Shown here piece by piece: positions 1 through 9,114 of a DNA stretch of 64,000 bases (the first letter of the stretch is position 1; each line of letters starts with the position of its first letter). The translations under genes were made by a program, and so were the position numbers. The stretch comes from Duganella phyllosphaerae (GTDB lineage: Bacteria > Pseudomonadota > Gammaproteobacteria > Burkholderiales > Burkholderiaceae_D): positions 124,001-188,000 of the forward strand of contig NZ_LROM01000093.1 of the NCBI RefSeq assembly GCF_001758785.1. Direction: 5' to 3'. The notes under the pieces are model-generated. The model saw nothing but the letters and a program-made list of their open reading frames with translations, did not search any database and was not told where the DNA came from.

Positions 1-5
1 GTCCC

Positions 6-11
6 TATAAT
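6..11 (+). promoter_or_regulatory. putative -10 element of the groESL promoter
   Basis: The hexamer TATAAT lies directly in front of the CIRCE operator, preceded by CCC. This suits a sigma-70 -10 box and also partly resembles a heat-shock sigma-32 -10 region (CCCTATAA). Any -35 element lies outside the window, so the sigma factor cannot be decided. Confidence 0.5.
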
Positions 12-37
12 TGGCACTCGTTATGAGAGAGTGCTAA
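11..37 (+). promoter_or_regulatory. CIRCE operator (HrcA binding site)
   Basis: TTGGCACTC, nine spacer bases and GAGTGCTAA match the CIRCE consensus TTAGCACTC-N9-GAGTGCTAA with one mismatch in the left arm. CIRCE is bound by the repressor HrcA and classically precedes groE and dnaK operons. Here it overlaps the presumed transcription start, about 90 bases ahead of groES. Confidence 0.93.
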
Positions 38-128
38 CAAGCGCTCTCATCCAACTTTCCGCTGCGGCAATCACCTTACGTGGTTGAAACGGCAACCAAC
101 TGTACCATTGTTAATTAAGGAGTTTTGT

Positions 129-419
129 ATGAACCTTCGCCCTTTGAACGATCGCGTTATCGTCAAACGTCTCGACCAGGAAACCAAGACTGCATCCGGC
201 CTGATCATCCCTGATGCGGCTGCTGAAAAACCGGATCAAGGCGAAGTCCTCGCCGTTGGCAATGGCAAGATCCTGGAAGACGGCAAAGTCCGTCCTCTAG
301 ATGTCAAAGTAGGCGACCGCGTCCTGTTCGGCAAATATGCCGGCCAGACCGTCAAGATCGACGGCCAGGAACTGATGGTCATGCGCGAAGAAGACATCAT
401 GGCGATCGTCACCAAGTAA
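129..419 (+). CDS. groES: co-chaperonin GroES
   Basis: A 96-residue chaperonin-10, the usual length. It forms the heptameric lid on GroEL and helps ATP-driven folding of cytosolic proteins. The sequence begins [14 protein letters not shown] and has the typical mobile loop region (around [11 protein letters not shown]). The reading frame is open further upstream, but the ATG at 129 is preceded by AAGGAG with good spacing and matches the family N-terminus, so I start there. It is the first gene of groES-groEL, 62 bases ahead of groEL, behind a CIRCE operator, so heat-inducible HrcA control is expected. Confidence 0.97.
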   Translation: MNLRPLNDRVIVKRLDQETKTASGLIIPDAAAEKPDQGEVLAVGNGKILEDGKVRPLDVKVGDRVLFGKYAGQTVKIDGQELMVMREEDIMAIVTK

Positions 420-460
420 TTTGCAATTTTGCAATCACTGGTCCACGACTCGCAACTTAA

Positions 461-2131
<1,671 letters not shown>

Positions 2132-2172
2132 TGTGCCGGCCGGTCAGGCTCTGTGGAGCCTGACTCGCCAAT

Positions 2173-2212
2173 AAAAAAGCCCGCGCAGGCATCGAGCTTG
2201 CGCGGGCTTTTT
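2173..2212 (+). terminator. Rho-independent terminator of groESL
   Basis: Inverted repeat AAAAAGCCCGCGCA / TGCGCGGGCTTTTT with an 11-base loop and a T-run. It is A-flanked on the other side, so it may also terminate the minus-strand gene that ends at 2231. Confidence 0.93.
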
Positions 2213-2230
2213 CGCGTCTGCCGCAAAAGT

Positions 2231-2656
2231 TTATGCGTCGTGGAACTCGTCCTCGATTTCCTCGCGGCGCGGGGCCTCGGCGATGTGGACGATCAGGGTG
2301 TCGTGCAGTTCGTGGGCGGGGTGGCTGGCGCGATGCTGGGCGAACCAGAAGGCTTCGGACAGGTCGTCGTCTTCGTGCGAGGTGGTGATCAGCACGTCGG
2401 CGTCGTCCAGGTCTTCGTAGTTGGTCGCCTCCAGGTGGGCGTCGTCGATCGACTCGTGCCATTGTTCGGCGTCTTTGCCCCACACCATCACGTACTTGCT
2501 GCCCGACTCGACCAGCCAGCGGCTGATGTCCCAGCGCACCGTTTCCAGCACATCGACATCGACCACCAGCACGGCCTTGAAGTTTTCCAGCGCGTCGAGC
2601 ACCGGCAGTTCGGCTTCGGGCGCCAGGTGCAGGTAGCGGGGAGGATTTTTTTTCAT
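2231..2656 (-). CDS. conserved hypothetical acidic protein
   Basis: A 141-residue, strongly acidic, soluble protein with no signal peptide or membrane segment. I do not recognise a characterised family. The alternation of hydrophobic strands (FKAVLVVDVDV, YVMVWGKDAEQW, DADVLITTSHED, DTLIVHIA) suggests a small alpha/beta fold. ATG start with a modest GGA upstream. It lies downstream of the galactanase gene on the same strand (63-base gap) and convergent with groEL, so it could be the last gene of that operon or independent. Confidence 0.7.
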   Translation of the reverse strand: MKKNPPRYLHLAPEAELPVLDALENFKAVLVVDVDVLETVRWDISRWLVESGSKYVMVWGKDAEQWHESIDDAHLEATNYEDLDDADVLITTSHEDDDLSEAFWFAQHRASHPAHELHDTLIVHIAEAPRREEIEDEFHDA

Positions 2657-2719
2657 GCTGCGTCCAGGAGATTCAAACGACGCATTGTCCGCTGATTTTC
2701 ACCGCCCCGCAATCCAGCC

Positions 2720-3703
2720 TTAAAACGGATCGAGCGCGATCGTGAATTTGCCGCTGCCGTCCAGGGCGCCAAACGTGTAGTTCTGCCAGCCCGGATACGC
2801 CTGCGGCTCCCAATAGAACACACCGAGGCCGTTCGAACCGAGCGCCTTGGTCTTGGTCAGCAGGTCGGCCACCATGGCCTTGGATGTGGCCGCTTGCGTC
2901 CAGTCCATGCCCACCTCGGTCACCATCACCGGCTTGGCGTAACGCGCGACCATGTCCTTCATGTTGATCGAGATTTTATTGTTGTAGTTGGTCCAGTCCG
3001 CTGGTGGCGGGTAGTGCGACATGCCGATCACGTCCCACTTGGCGCCCGCACCTTTGACGCCATCGAAGAACCAGCGGAATACCGCGTTGTCGTAGCCGTT
3101 GGCCAGGTGCAGGATCACCTTGGCGTTCGGGTACACGGACTTGGAGGCGTTGTAACCGCTGTTGATCAGGCCGGCCAGGTTGGCGAAACTGGTGGTCTTC
3201 CCTTCCGGCCACAACATGCCGCTGTTGATCTCGTTACCGACCTGTACCCACTCGACGTTGATGCCGTTCGACTTGAGGTAGTTGAGGGTGTCGCGGGTGT
3301 GGGTGTAGACGTCGGTATTGAGTTGCGCCAGCGAGTGGTTGGCCCAGGCGGCCGGCTTGGTTTGCTGGCCCGGATCGGCCCAGCTGTCGCTGTAGTGGAA
3401 GTCGATCATGATGCGCTGGCCCTGGGCGGCAGCGCGCTTGGCCTTGTACAGCACGTCTGCGCCGTCGTTCCAGCCCGGCTTGGCCCACACGCGCAGGCGA
3501 ATCGCGTTGATGTTGAGGTTTTTCAGCAGCACGAACGGATCGGTCTTGACGCCGCTGCTGTTGTAGAACGAGTAGCCGGCCGATTCCTGCTGGCTGACCC
3601 AGCCCACGTCGGCGCCGTTGGCGAAGCTTTGTGCCACGCTGGTCGAGGCGGCAAAGGTCAGCGCCATGCCGCAGAATGCGGCAAGCATTTTCTTGAATGT
3701 CAT
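2720..3703 (-). CDS. GH53 arabinogalactan endo-beta-1,4-galactanase
   Basis: A 327-residue secreted glycoside hydrolase, near the usual GH53 length. These enzymes cut beta-1,4-galactan side chains of plant pectin. A signal peptide (about 1-25, cleavage near VAQS) is followed by one TIM-barrel domain. Family marks: GADVGWVSQQE, IRLRVW, DFHYSDSWADP near 101-110, the acid/base Glu158 in VQVGNEINSG and the nucleophile Glu263 in VMVTEVGMDW. GGAGA precedes the ATG. It follows galactose-acid catabolic genes on the same strand, so released galactose or galactobiose is probably their substrate. Confidence 0.9.
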   Translation of the reverse strand: MTFKKMLAAFCGMALTFAASTSVAQSFANGADVGWVSQQESAGYSFYNSSGVKTDPFVLLKNLNINAIRLRVWAKPGWNDGADVLYKAKRAAAQGQRIMIDFHYSDSWADPGQQTKPAAWANHSLAQLNTDVYTHTRDTLNYLKSNGINVEWVQVGNEINSGMLWPEGKTTSFANLAGLINSGYNASKSVYPNAKVILHLANGYDNAVFRWFFDGVKGAGAKWDVIGMSHYPPPADWTNYNNKISINMKDMVARYAKPVMVTEVGMDWTQAATSKAMVADLLTKTKALGSNGLGVFYWEPQAYPGWQNYTFGALDGSGKFTIALDPF

Positions 3704-3794
3704 GTTGTCTCCAGTGTCTTTTTTAGGTTACGCCCTGCCCCCAACCGCTCGTCGACGGTTTGTGTGGGGTACGGCTGTGCGGGTTGGTCTGCGG

Positions 3795-4676
3795 CTAGCC
3801 GAAGCGTGCCGCCGGAATGCCGGCCACGTCCACGCGCACCGAGAACAAACCACCGGTCAGCGGGAATTCCTTCAGTTGCTCGGGCGTGTTGTCTTCGCTG
3901 GCGGTGGTGATGAACAGGGTCTTGAAGTCCGGGCCGCCAAAGGTGCACGACGCCGGATTGCGCACCGGCACGCGGATGGTGTCGAGCAGGTCGCCATCGG
4001 GCGAGTAGCGGCATACGCGGCCGCCGCCCCACTGCGCCACCCACACGCAGCCTTCGCTATCGACCGTCATGCCGTCGGGAGAACCTTCGCCTTCGGCAAA
4101 CTGGCGCCACACGCGCGGCTCGCCCAAGGTGGCGTCGGCCGCCAGCGGGTAGGCGTAGATACGGCCTTCGAAACTGTCGGTGTGGAACATGGTGGCGCCG
4201 TCGAGGCTGAAGGTCGGGCCGTTGCAGATGTGGTAGCCGGCATCGGCCACCGTCAGCGACAGGTCCTTGTCGAGCAGGAACAGCGCGCCGACCGCTTGCG
4301 CGTAGTCGGTGTTGTGCATGGAGCCGGCCCAGATGCGACCAGCGCTGTCGACCTTGGCGTCGTTCAGGCGCAGGTCGCTGCCGGGGGCGAACGGATGGGC
4401 GATGTAGTCGATGCGCAATTCAGGCTCGAGCCACACGCGGGCGATGCCATGGCGCAGGCCGGCCATGAAGCCGTCGCCGTCGGCGCGCGCGATGAGCCAG
4501 CAGACGTAGTCCGGCATTTCCCAGGCGTGGCGCTGGCCGGTCTCGGTGTCGAACGCGTGCAAGGTCTTGCTTTTGAGGTCGACGAAATACAGGCGTTGTT
4601 GTTCGGCTACCCACAGCGGGCCTTCGCCCAGTTGCGCACCCAGGTCCCACAGGCATTGCACGTCATACTTGCTCAT
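3795..4676 (-). CDS. SMP-30/gluconolactonase family lactonase, probably galactonolactonase
   Basis: A 293-residue six-bladed beta-propeller of the SMP-30/regucalcin family. Marks: LGEGPLWVAEQQRLYFVDL with the metal-binding Glu near residue 18, then NDAKVDSAGRIWAGSM and SPDGMTVDSEGCVWVAQW in later blades. These metal-dependent cytosolic enzymes hydrolyse sugar lactones. Because it sits with KDPGal aldolase and KDGal kinase, galactono-1,4-lactone is the likeliest substrate; glucono- or arabinonolactone remain possible. GGAG lies 7 bases before the ATG. The gene is separated from dgoA by a 150-base gap holding a long palindrome. Confidence 0.85.
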   Translation of the reverse strand: MSKYDVQCLWDLGAQLGEGPLWVAEQQRLYFVDLKSKTLHAFDTETGQRHAWEMPDYVCWLIARADGDGFMAGLRHGIARVWLEPELRIDYIAHPFAPGSDLRLNDAKVDSAGRIWAGSMHNTDYAQAVGALFLLDKDLSLTVADAGYHICNGPTFSLDGATMFHTDSFEGRIYAYPLAADATLGEPRVWRQFAEGEGSPDGMTVDSEGCVWVAQWGGGRVCRYSPDGDLLDTIRVPVRNPASCTFGGPDFKTLFITTASEDNTPEQLKEFPLTGGLFSVRVDVAGIPAARFG

Positions 4677-4693
4677 CGTTTTGTCTCCGTATT

Positions 4694-4811
4694 GGGAACC
4701 TCGAAAACCTACTGCGCGATTCGCTATCGCCGCTCCGTTGCTCAGCGTACCTCCGTACGCTTCCGCTACTCGCGACGATAACGAATCGCTCGCTACGGTT
4801 TAAGAGGTCCC
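4694..4811. repeat. 118-bp imperfect palindrome inside the galactonate operon
   Basis: The arms pair almost end to end: GGGAACCTCGAAAACC with GGTTTAAGAGGTCCCC, CGATTCGCTATCG with CGATAACGAATCG, and at the tip AGCGTAC-CTCC-GTACGCT. The transcript would fold into one long hairpin between dgoA and the lactonase gene, ending just outside the lactonase ribosome-binding site. It looks like a dispersed REP/MITE-type intergenic element, but no second copy is present in the window. Confidence 0.8.
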
Positions 4812-4826
4812 CTTGATTTTAAAAAA

Positions 4827-5447
4827 TCAGGCCGCCAGTGCGCGCCAGGCATTGACGAACGCTGCTGCGCGTTCGCCCAGTTCTTCCAGCGATACGCCCG
4901 GCGTAAACAACGCGCCGCCGATACCGAAACCGGTGGCGCCGGCTTTTTTCCAGCCGGCCATGGTCTCGGGCGTGACGCCGCCCACCGGCCACATCGGGGT
5001 GCCGGCCGGCACCACGCTGAGCATGGCCTTCAGGCCGCCGTGGCCGACCATCTCTGCCGGGAACAGTTTCAGCGCATGGGCGCCGGCGTCGAGCGCGGCG
5101 AACGCTTCGGTCGGGGTGGCCACGCCGGGCGCGCAGTACATGCCCAGTTCGGCAGCGCGACGGATCGCGGCCGGATTGCAGTTAGGGGAAACCAGCAGGC
5201 GACCGCCCGCTTCGTACACGGCTTCCACGTGCGCCACGCTGAGCATGGTGCCGCCGCCGACCAGGGTATCCGGCAGGTTGAGCTTGACGATGGCAGCGAT
5301 GCACTCGAGCGCGCCCGGACGGTTCAGCGGCACTTCCAGCGCGCGGAAACCGGCGTTGTACAGCACCTTGGCGACATCGACCGCCTCGGCAGGTTGCAGG
5401 CCGCGCAGGATGGCGACCAGTGGCGTGGTTGGATGAGAAATAGTCAT
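4827..5447 (-). CDS. dgoA: 2-dehydro-3-deoxy-6-phosphogalactonate aldolase
   Basis: A 206-residue class I KDPG/KDPGal aldolase. It splits 2-dehydro-3-deoxy-6-phosphogalactonate into pyruvate and glyceraldehyde 3-phosphate, the last step of the De Ley-Doudoroff pathway. Visible marks: PLVAILRG, the catalytic Glu in ALEVPLNRP, GGGTML, and the Schiff-base Lys in ALKLFPAE. The open frame runs about 440 bases further upstream inside dgoK in another frame; the ATG at 5447, two bases after the dgoK stop, gives the family N-terminus. KDPGal rather than KDPG specificity is inferred from the sequence style and the dgoK neighbour. Confidence 0.92.
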   Translation of the reverse strand: MTISHPTTPLVAILRGLQPAEAVDVAKVLYNAGFRALEVPLNRPGALECIAAIVKLNLPDTLVGGGTMLSVAHVEAVYEAGGRLLVSPNCNPAAIRRAAELGMYCAPGVATPTEAFAALDAGAHALKLFPAEMVGHGGLKAMLSVVPAGTPMWPVGGVTPETMAGWKKAGATGFGIGGALFTPGVSLEELGERAAAFVNAWRALAA

Positions 5448-5449
5448 GT

Positions 5450-6346
5450 TCAGCCCTTGATGAATTGGGAAATCGCGGTGCAATACACGCGGTGGGGATC
5501 GAGCACCTGGCATTGCAAGCCAAAGTGCTGGGCGGCGACGGCGTAGCGCCTGGCCAGCGCCGGTGAGCCGATCACGGTAATGGTGCCGCCGGCAGGCAGG
5601 CTGCGGGCGGCGGCGGCAAATTCGGCGCCGATCAGCAAGCCGCTGACAAACGCGGCGGCCTGCTCGGCCGGGGCGCTGCGCGAGACCACGCCGGCCCGTA
5701 CGCGGAACAGGGTGTTGGACAACGGCTCGCCCACGCCAGCCTGGTCGAGGCCGGCCGCGAAACCGGCAGCGTCGCTGGTGTCGCCGCCCATCATCGACGA
5801 CAAGGTGCCGCCCTTGGACAGCATGGCGAACAATTCGCCGGTCATGTACGTGGACAGCGACTGGATCACGCCGTCCTGCAGCAGCACCCACTTGCTGTGG
5901 GTGCCGGGCAGTACCAGCCAGCCATCGCGCTGGCCCAGCACCACGGCGCCGAGCAACTGGGTTTCTTCACCGCGCATGACGTCGGCAGAGGGGCCGCGCC
6001 GGTAAGCGTAGCCGGGCACGATGTGGCAGTTGGCCGACCACGGCGCTTCGGCCACCGGCGCCAGGTGCGCCGGCAGTTCGGTCAGTGGTACTGCGGCGTC
6101 GAGGTAGTTCACTTCCTGCCAGCCCGAGGCGCTGCCGACCATGCCGGACATGATCACCGGCATGGTGGCGTCGATGCCCATGGCGGTGCGCAGGCCGTCG
6201 AGCGAGGCGCCGAAGCGCTCGCGCCCGCCCACGGCCAGCATGCCCTGGTCATCCTCGTACTCGGCCAGGCAGTTGGCTTGTTGATCGATCAGGTAGGCGC
6301 GCCGGTTGCTGGTACCCCAGTCAACGCCGAGTATGGTCTTGTCCAC
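5450..6346 (-). CDS. dgoK: 2-dehydro-3-deoxygalactonokinase
   Basis: A 298-residue sugar-acid kinase that phosphorylates 2-dehydro-3-deoxygalactonate with ATP. The N-terminal phosphate-binding signature is ILGVDWGTSNRRAYLID; later marks are MSGMVGSASGW, VLPGTHSKWV and a C-terminal GSPALARRYA segment. The start codon is GTG, with AAGGA 7 bases upstream. First gene of the operon dgoK-dgoA-lactonase-GH53. Galactose dehydrogenase and galactonate dehydratase, needed for the full pathway, are not in the window. Confidence 0.93.
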   Translation of the reverse strand: MDKTILGVDWGTSNRRAYLIDQQANCLAEYEDDQGMLAVGGRERFGASLDGLRTAMGIDATMPVIMSGMVGSASGWQEVNYLDAAVPLTELPAHLAPVAEAPWSANCHIVPGYAYRRGPSADVMRGEETQLLGAVVLGQRDGWLVLPGTHSKWVLLQDGVIQSLSTYMTGELFAMLSKGGTLSSMMGGDTSDAAGFAAGLDQAGVGEPLSNTLFRVRAGVVSRSAPAEQAAAFVSGLLIGAEFAAAARSLPAGGTITVIGSPALARRYAVAAQHFGLQCQVLDPHRVYCTAISQFIKG

Positions 6347-6423
6347 GATGAAATCCTTTTCTATGCTGCCAAGATGTTACGGAATCGACAGGGATGCCGC
6401 CAATGAATTATCAGATAGGAGTA

Positions 6424-6438
6424 ATACCAAAATTGTAT
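6424..6438. promoter_or_regulatory. possible operator ahead of dgoK
   Basis: ATACCAAAATTGTAT has complementary ATAC/GTAT arms and lies 78 bases upstream of dgoK in the divergent interval with the gene at 6541. Position suits a repressor site for the galactonate operon, but the palindrome is short and no regulator gene is adjacent. Confidence 0.25.
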
Positions 6439-6540
6439 AGGCTTATGCGGTACTCTGTAGCCTTGTCCAGTCGCAAACGTTGCCCGATGGTTGCCTTTGG
6501 TTTAGTATGTCCATCTATAAAATAGTTTTGTCGATTCCAT

Positions 6541-7107
6541 ATGGCTTCTCCGTCTTTCCCGCCCCGCCTGTTGCTCGCTGCCGGTGCTGTCATCGCAGTG
6601 CTGGTCGGCGTCGGCGTGTACGTTAGCAATTCGACACCTGAGCCCGCTCCTGCCGTCCCTGTGCAACCTGCGCCCGTCAAGCCCGCTCCCACGCCACCAG
6701 TAGCGCCGCCCGCCGCCAAGCCGGCGCCACGCCCACCGGTCGCGGTCGAACCGGCCGCGCCAGCCGAACCGAAAGTCACGCGCACCAAGGACCAGGCCTC
6801 GGCCGCCTTGCTGGCGTTGCCGGAACTGCGCGCCTGGTCCACCATGCTGGAAAAAACCTCGAACGGCAAAGTCAAAGGCGCGCTGATCGAATACGATCCG
6901 GCGCCGCGCAAGTACCGGGGCAAAACCTATTACCAGTTCAGCTTTGTGGAAAACAGCGCCGACGCGGCGCTGCGGTGGGAAAGTTTCCTGGTCTCGGCCA
7001 ATGACGACGAAATCCTGGTGGAAGACGCCACCAACGATGAAATAATCAGTTTGGCGCGCTGGCGCCGTGAAAAGCACCCGGAGAAGCGCACCAGCGTTGA
7101 CGGTTAA
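6541..7107 (+). CDS. membrane-anchored hypothetical protein with proline-rich stalk
   Basis: A 188-residue protein of unknown function. Residues about 9-28 (LLLAAGAVIAVLVGVGVYV) form one transmembrane anchor or uncleaved signal. A Pro/Ala-rich stalk (about 34-78) leads to a compact C-terminal domain of about 100 residues, presumably periplasmic: SAALLALPELRAWSTMLEKTSNGKVKG and the strand pattern YRGKTYYQFSFVENS. The domain is predicted soluble and mixed alpha/beta; I recognise no family. Divergent from dgoK and convergent with the MFS gene. Confidence 0.7.
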   Translation: MASPSFPPRLLLAAGAVIAVLVGVGVYVSNSTPEPAPAVPVQPAPVKPAPTPPVAPPAAKPAPRPPVAVEPAAPAEPKVTRTKDQASAALLALPELRAWSTMLEKTSNGKVKGALIEYDPAPRKYRGKTYYQFSFVENSADAALRWESFLVSANDDEILVEDATNDEIISLARWRREKHPEKRTSVDG

Positions 7108-7136
7108 GCTGCGTTAAACCCGCACGGCCAGGCCGG

Positions 7137-7162
7137 GGTCGGACCCCGCAGGGGGTCCGACC
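7137..7162. terminator. GC-rich hairpin between convergent genes
   Basis: GGTCGGACCCC and GGGGTCCGACC form an 11-bp perfect stem with a 4-base loop between the stops of the genes at 7107 and 7188. There is no clear T-run. It resembles the GGGTCNGACCC hairpins common in Oxalobacteraceae intergenic DNA and may act as a bidirectional terminator or repeat. Confidence 0.6.
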
Positions 7163-7187
7163 GCAAACGTAGACGGCTGCGTTATCT

Positions 7188-8444
7188 TTACGCGACTGCG
7201 GGTTTCAGGTCTGCCGCCCGCCTTACCTTCCCCACCCACAGCACTGACAGCACGGTCAATCCCGCCGCCAGCCAGCCATTGAGGCCGTAGCCGATAATGT
7301 GCCCGGCCGCGTCGGTGTGCAGGGTCATGCCACCGAGCAGTGCGCCGGTGCCGCTGCCGATCGACTGGATCGCCGAGTTCGCGCTTAAGAATCCGCCACG
7401 CCGCGACGGCTCCGGCACCGTGGTCATCAAGGCCTGCAACGGAATCGTTCGCCCCGACACCGCCGTCATGAAGAACGGGAAGAACAGGATCACCGCCACG
7501 AGCGGCATGGCCGGCATGTGGGTGACGAACAGCATCGGCACCGCCGAGGCCAGCGCCATGTAGCGGTACACCTTGTGCGCACCTAGCCGGTCCGACCAGC
7601 GGCCGATGCGGCGCGCGGTAAACAGCGTGGCCACGCCGCCGGCCAGGTACACATAGGTCACCTCCGCCGGCGCGATGCCGAGATTGCTCACCATTACTGG
7701 CGAGATGAACGGAATCACCAGCATGCCGGTGGCCATGTTCATGAACGAAAGCACGAACGCCGCCAGGTGATTCGGTACCTTGTACAGCGCCAGCAAATTG
7801 GGCAGCACCGCCTTGAGCGGCACCGGGTGTCCCAAATGACCATCAATGGCCGGCAACGCCCGCGCCGCCAGCACCCAGACCAGCACCGACAACACCACCA
7901 GCAGGTAGAACGGCGACGCCCAGCCGAAGTGCGCGGCCAGCATCACGCCGGTAGGCACGCCAGCGACGGCCGCCATGCTGAACGACGTCATCACCACGCC
8001 GGTGGCGGCGCCGCGCCGCTCGGCCGGGATCAGGTCGCCGATGATGGCCATGATGATGGCGCCCAATACGCCGCCGGTCACGCCGGCAAACGCGCGCGAG
8101 GCGATCAGCACCTCGAAGGTGGGCGCCAGCGCGCACGCCAGGTTGGACAGGGTAAACAGCGCAAACATCCACAGCAGCAGCTGCTTGCGGTCGAAGCGGT
8201 CGATATACATCACCGCCAGCAGGCCGGACAGGCCAGCGCACCAGGCGTATGCGGACACCGCGCCCGAGACTGCGGCCGGGGTGATGGAAAACGCCGACAT
8301 CAGCTGCGGCGCGAGCGGCATCATGACCATGAAATCCATGATCACGGTGAACTGCGTGAGCGCCAGCAGCCACAGCACCAGGCGCTCGCGCGCCGGGGTC
8401 AGTGCAGGCGCGGGGACCGGCATCGATAAGCCAGGCCCGGTCAT
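7188..8444 (-). CDS. MFS transporter, DHA1-like efflux pump
   Basis: A 418-residue major facilitator with 12 predicted membrane segments, inner membrane. The cytoplasmic loop motif YIDRFDRKQLLL after segment 2 and RAFAGVTGGVLGAIIMAIIGDLIPAERRGAATG (spanning segments 4-5) place it in the drug:H+ antiporter-1 type. Its ATG overlaps the stop of the upstream PadR gene by 4 bases (ATGA), so translation is coupled. The pairing suggests a repressor-controlled exporter for a small toxic compound; the substrate is unknown. Confidence 0.88.
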   Translation of the reverse strand: MTGPGLSMPVPAPALTPARERLVLWLLALTQFTVIMDFMVMMPLAPQLMSAFSITPAAVSGAVSAYAWCAGLSGLLAVMYIDRFDRKQLLLWMFALFTLSNLACALAPTFEVLIASRAFAGVTGGVLGAIIMAIIGDLIPAERRGAATGVVMTSFSMAAVAGVPTGVMLAAHFGWASPFYLLVVLSVLVWVLAARALPAIDGHLGHPVPLKAVLPNLLALYKVPNHLAAFVLSFMNMATGMLVIPFISPVMVSNLGIAPAEVTYVYLAGGVATLFTARRIGRWSDRLGAHKVYRYMALASAVPMLFVTHMPAMPLVAVILFFPFFMTAVSGRTIPLQALMTTVPEPSRRGGFLSANSAIQSIGSGTGALLGGMTLHTDAAGHIIGYGLNGWLAAGLTVLSVLWVGKVRRAADLKPAVA

Positions 8445-8965
8445 GCCAGCGCCGTGATGTCGGCCGTGGCCTGGCGCAGGATGGCGCGGATCTGCTCGAG
8501 CTTTTCAGGCGCTGGATGATTTTCCTGGCCCTGGGCGATCACCGCGTGCTTGAGCTCATGCATGATGGTGCGCAGGTCGTCGCGCGCTTCGGCCGGGTCG
8601 CTCATGCGCGCCACGATGGCGTCGACGAACTGGCGGTTTTCGGCCAGGAAGGCCTCGCCTTCCGGCGTGATGGTGTGCAGCTTCTTGTTGCCGTCGGGCG
8701 AAGCCGAAACGTGGCCCATGTCGAGCAGCATCGACAGCAGCGGATAGATGGCGCCCGGGCTCGGCGTGTAGCCGCCGCCGGAACGCTGTTCGAGTTCCTT
8801 GATGATCTCGTAGCCGTGGCGCGGCTTTTCGGCGATCAGTTGCAGCACGATGTAGCGCATGGCGCCGGCGTCGAACATCTTGGGACCACGGGCGCGGCCG
8901 CCGCCACCGTGACCGGGATGACCGTGGGCGGCGTGGTGGCGATGAGGATGATGAAATTTAAACAT
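8441..8965 (-). CDS. PadR family transcriptional regulator
   Basis: A 174-residue PadR-type winged-helix regulator. The DNA-binding domain covers about 30-105: MRYIVLQLIAEKPRHGYEII, GGYTPSPGAIYPLLSML, then the wing KKLHTITPEGEAFL; a C-terminal helical dimerisation part follows. The extreme N-terminus is unusually His-rich (FHHPHRHHAAHGHPGH), which could bind metal. The frame is open upstream, but the ATG at 8965 gives the family start. Operon with the MFS pump, and an inverted repeat upstream is a likely autoregulatory operator. Confidence 0.92.
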   Translation of the reverse strand: MFKFHHPHRHHAAHGHPGHGGGGRARGPKMFDAGAMRYIVLQLIAEKPRHGYEIIKELEQRSGGGYTPSPGAIYPLLSMLLDMGHVSASPDGNKKLHTITPEGEAFLAENRQFVDAIVARMSDPAEARDDLRTIMHELKHAVIAQGQENHPAPEKLEQIRAILRQATADITALA

Positions 8966-8994
8966 AGCAGCTCTTTCTTTACGATATAACGGTT

Positions 8995-9023
8995 TAAGAT
9001 ATAACTTAGTAAGACATATCTTA
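8995..9023. promoter_or_regulatory. putative PadR operator
   Basis: TAAGATAT and ATATCTTA form a perfect 8-bp inverted repeat around a 13-base spacer, 30 bases upstream of the padR start. A second GATATAAC copy just downstream (8983-8990) repeats the left arm. Location and A+T-rich dyad are typical of PadR autoregulation. Confidence 0.6.
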
Positions 9024-9065
9024 TCCTGTTGTCGTAAGAATTCAAGCAGCAATTTGTAACAGGCG

Positions 9066-9095
9066 AAAAAAAGGCAGACCGCGTGGGTCTGCCTT
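9066..9095 (-). terminator. Rho-independent terminator of the glk-hexR gene
   Basis: On the minus strand AAGGCAGACC, a CACGC loop and GGTCTGCCTT are followed by a run of T. It lies 20 bases past the stop of the fusion gene. Confidence 0.92.
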
Positions 9096-9114
9096 GTTCC
9101 GGGACTGAAAGGAC

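Noticed and set aside
84..128. Upstream extension of groES
   Set aside because: Adds 15 residues not found in GroES; the proper ribosome-binding site precedes the ATG at 129.
4814..4829. TGATTT-TAAA-AAATCA hairpin as a terminator after dgoA
   Set aside because: A+T-only weak stem overlapping the dgoA stop codon; the neighbouring long palindrome is far stronger.
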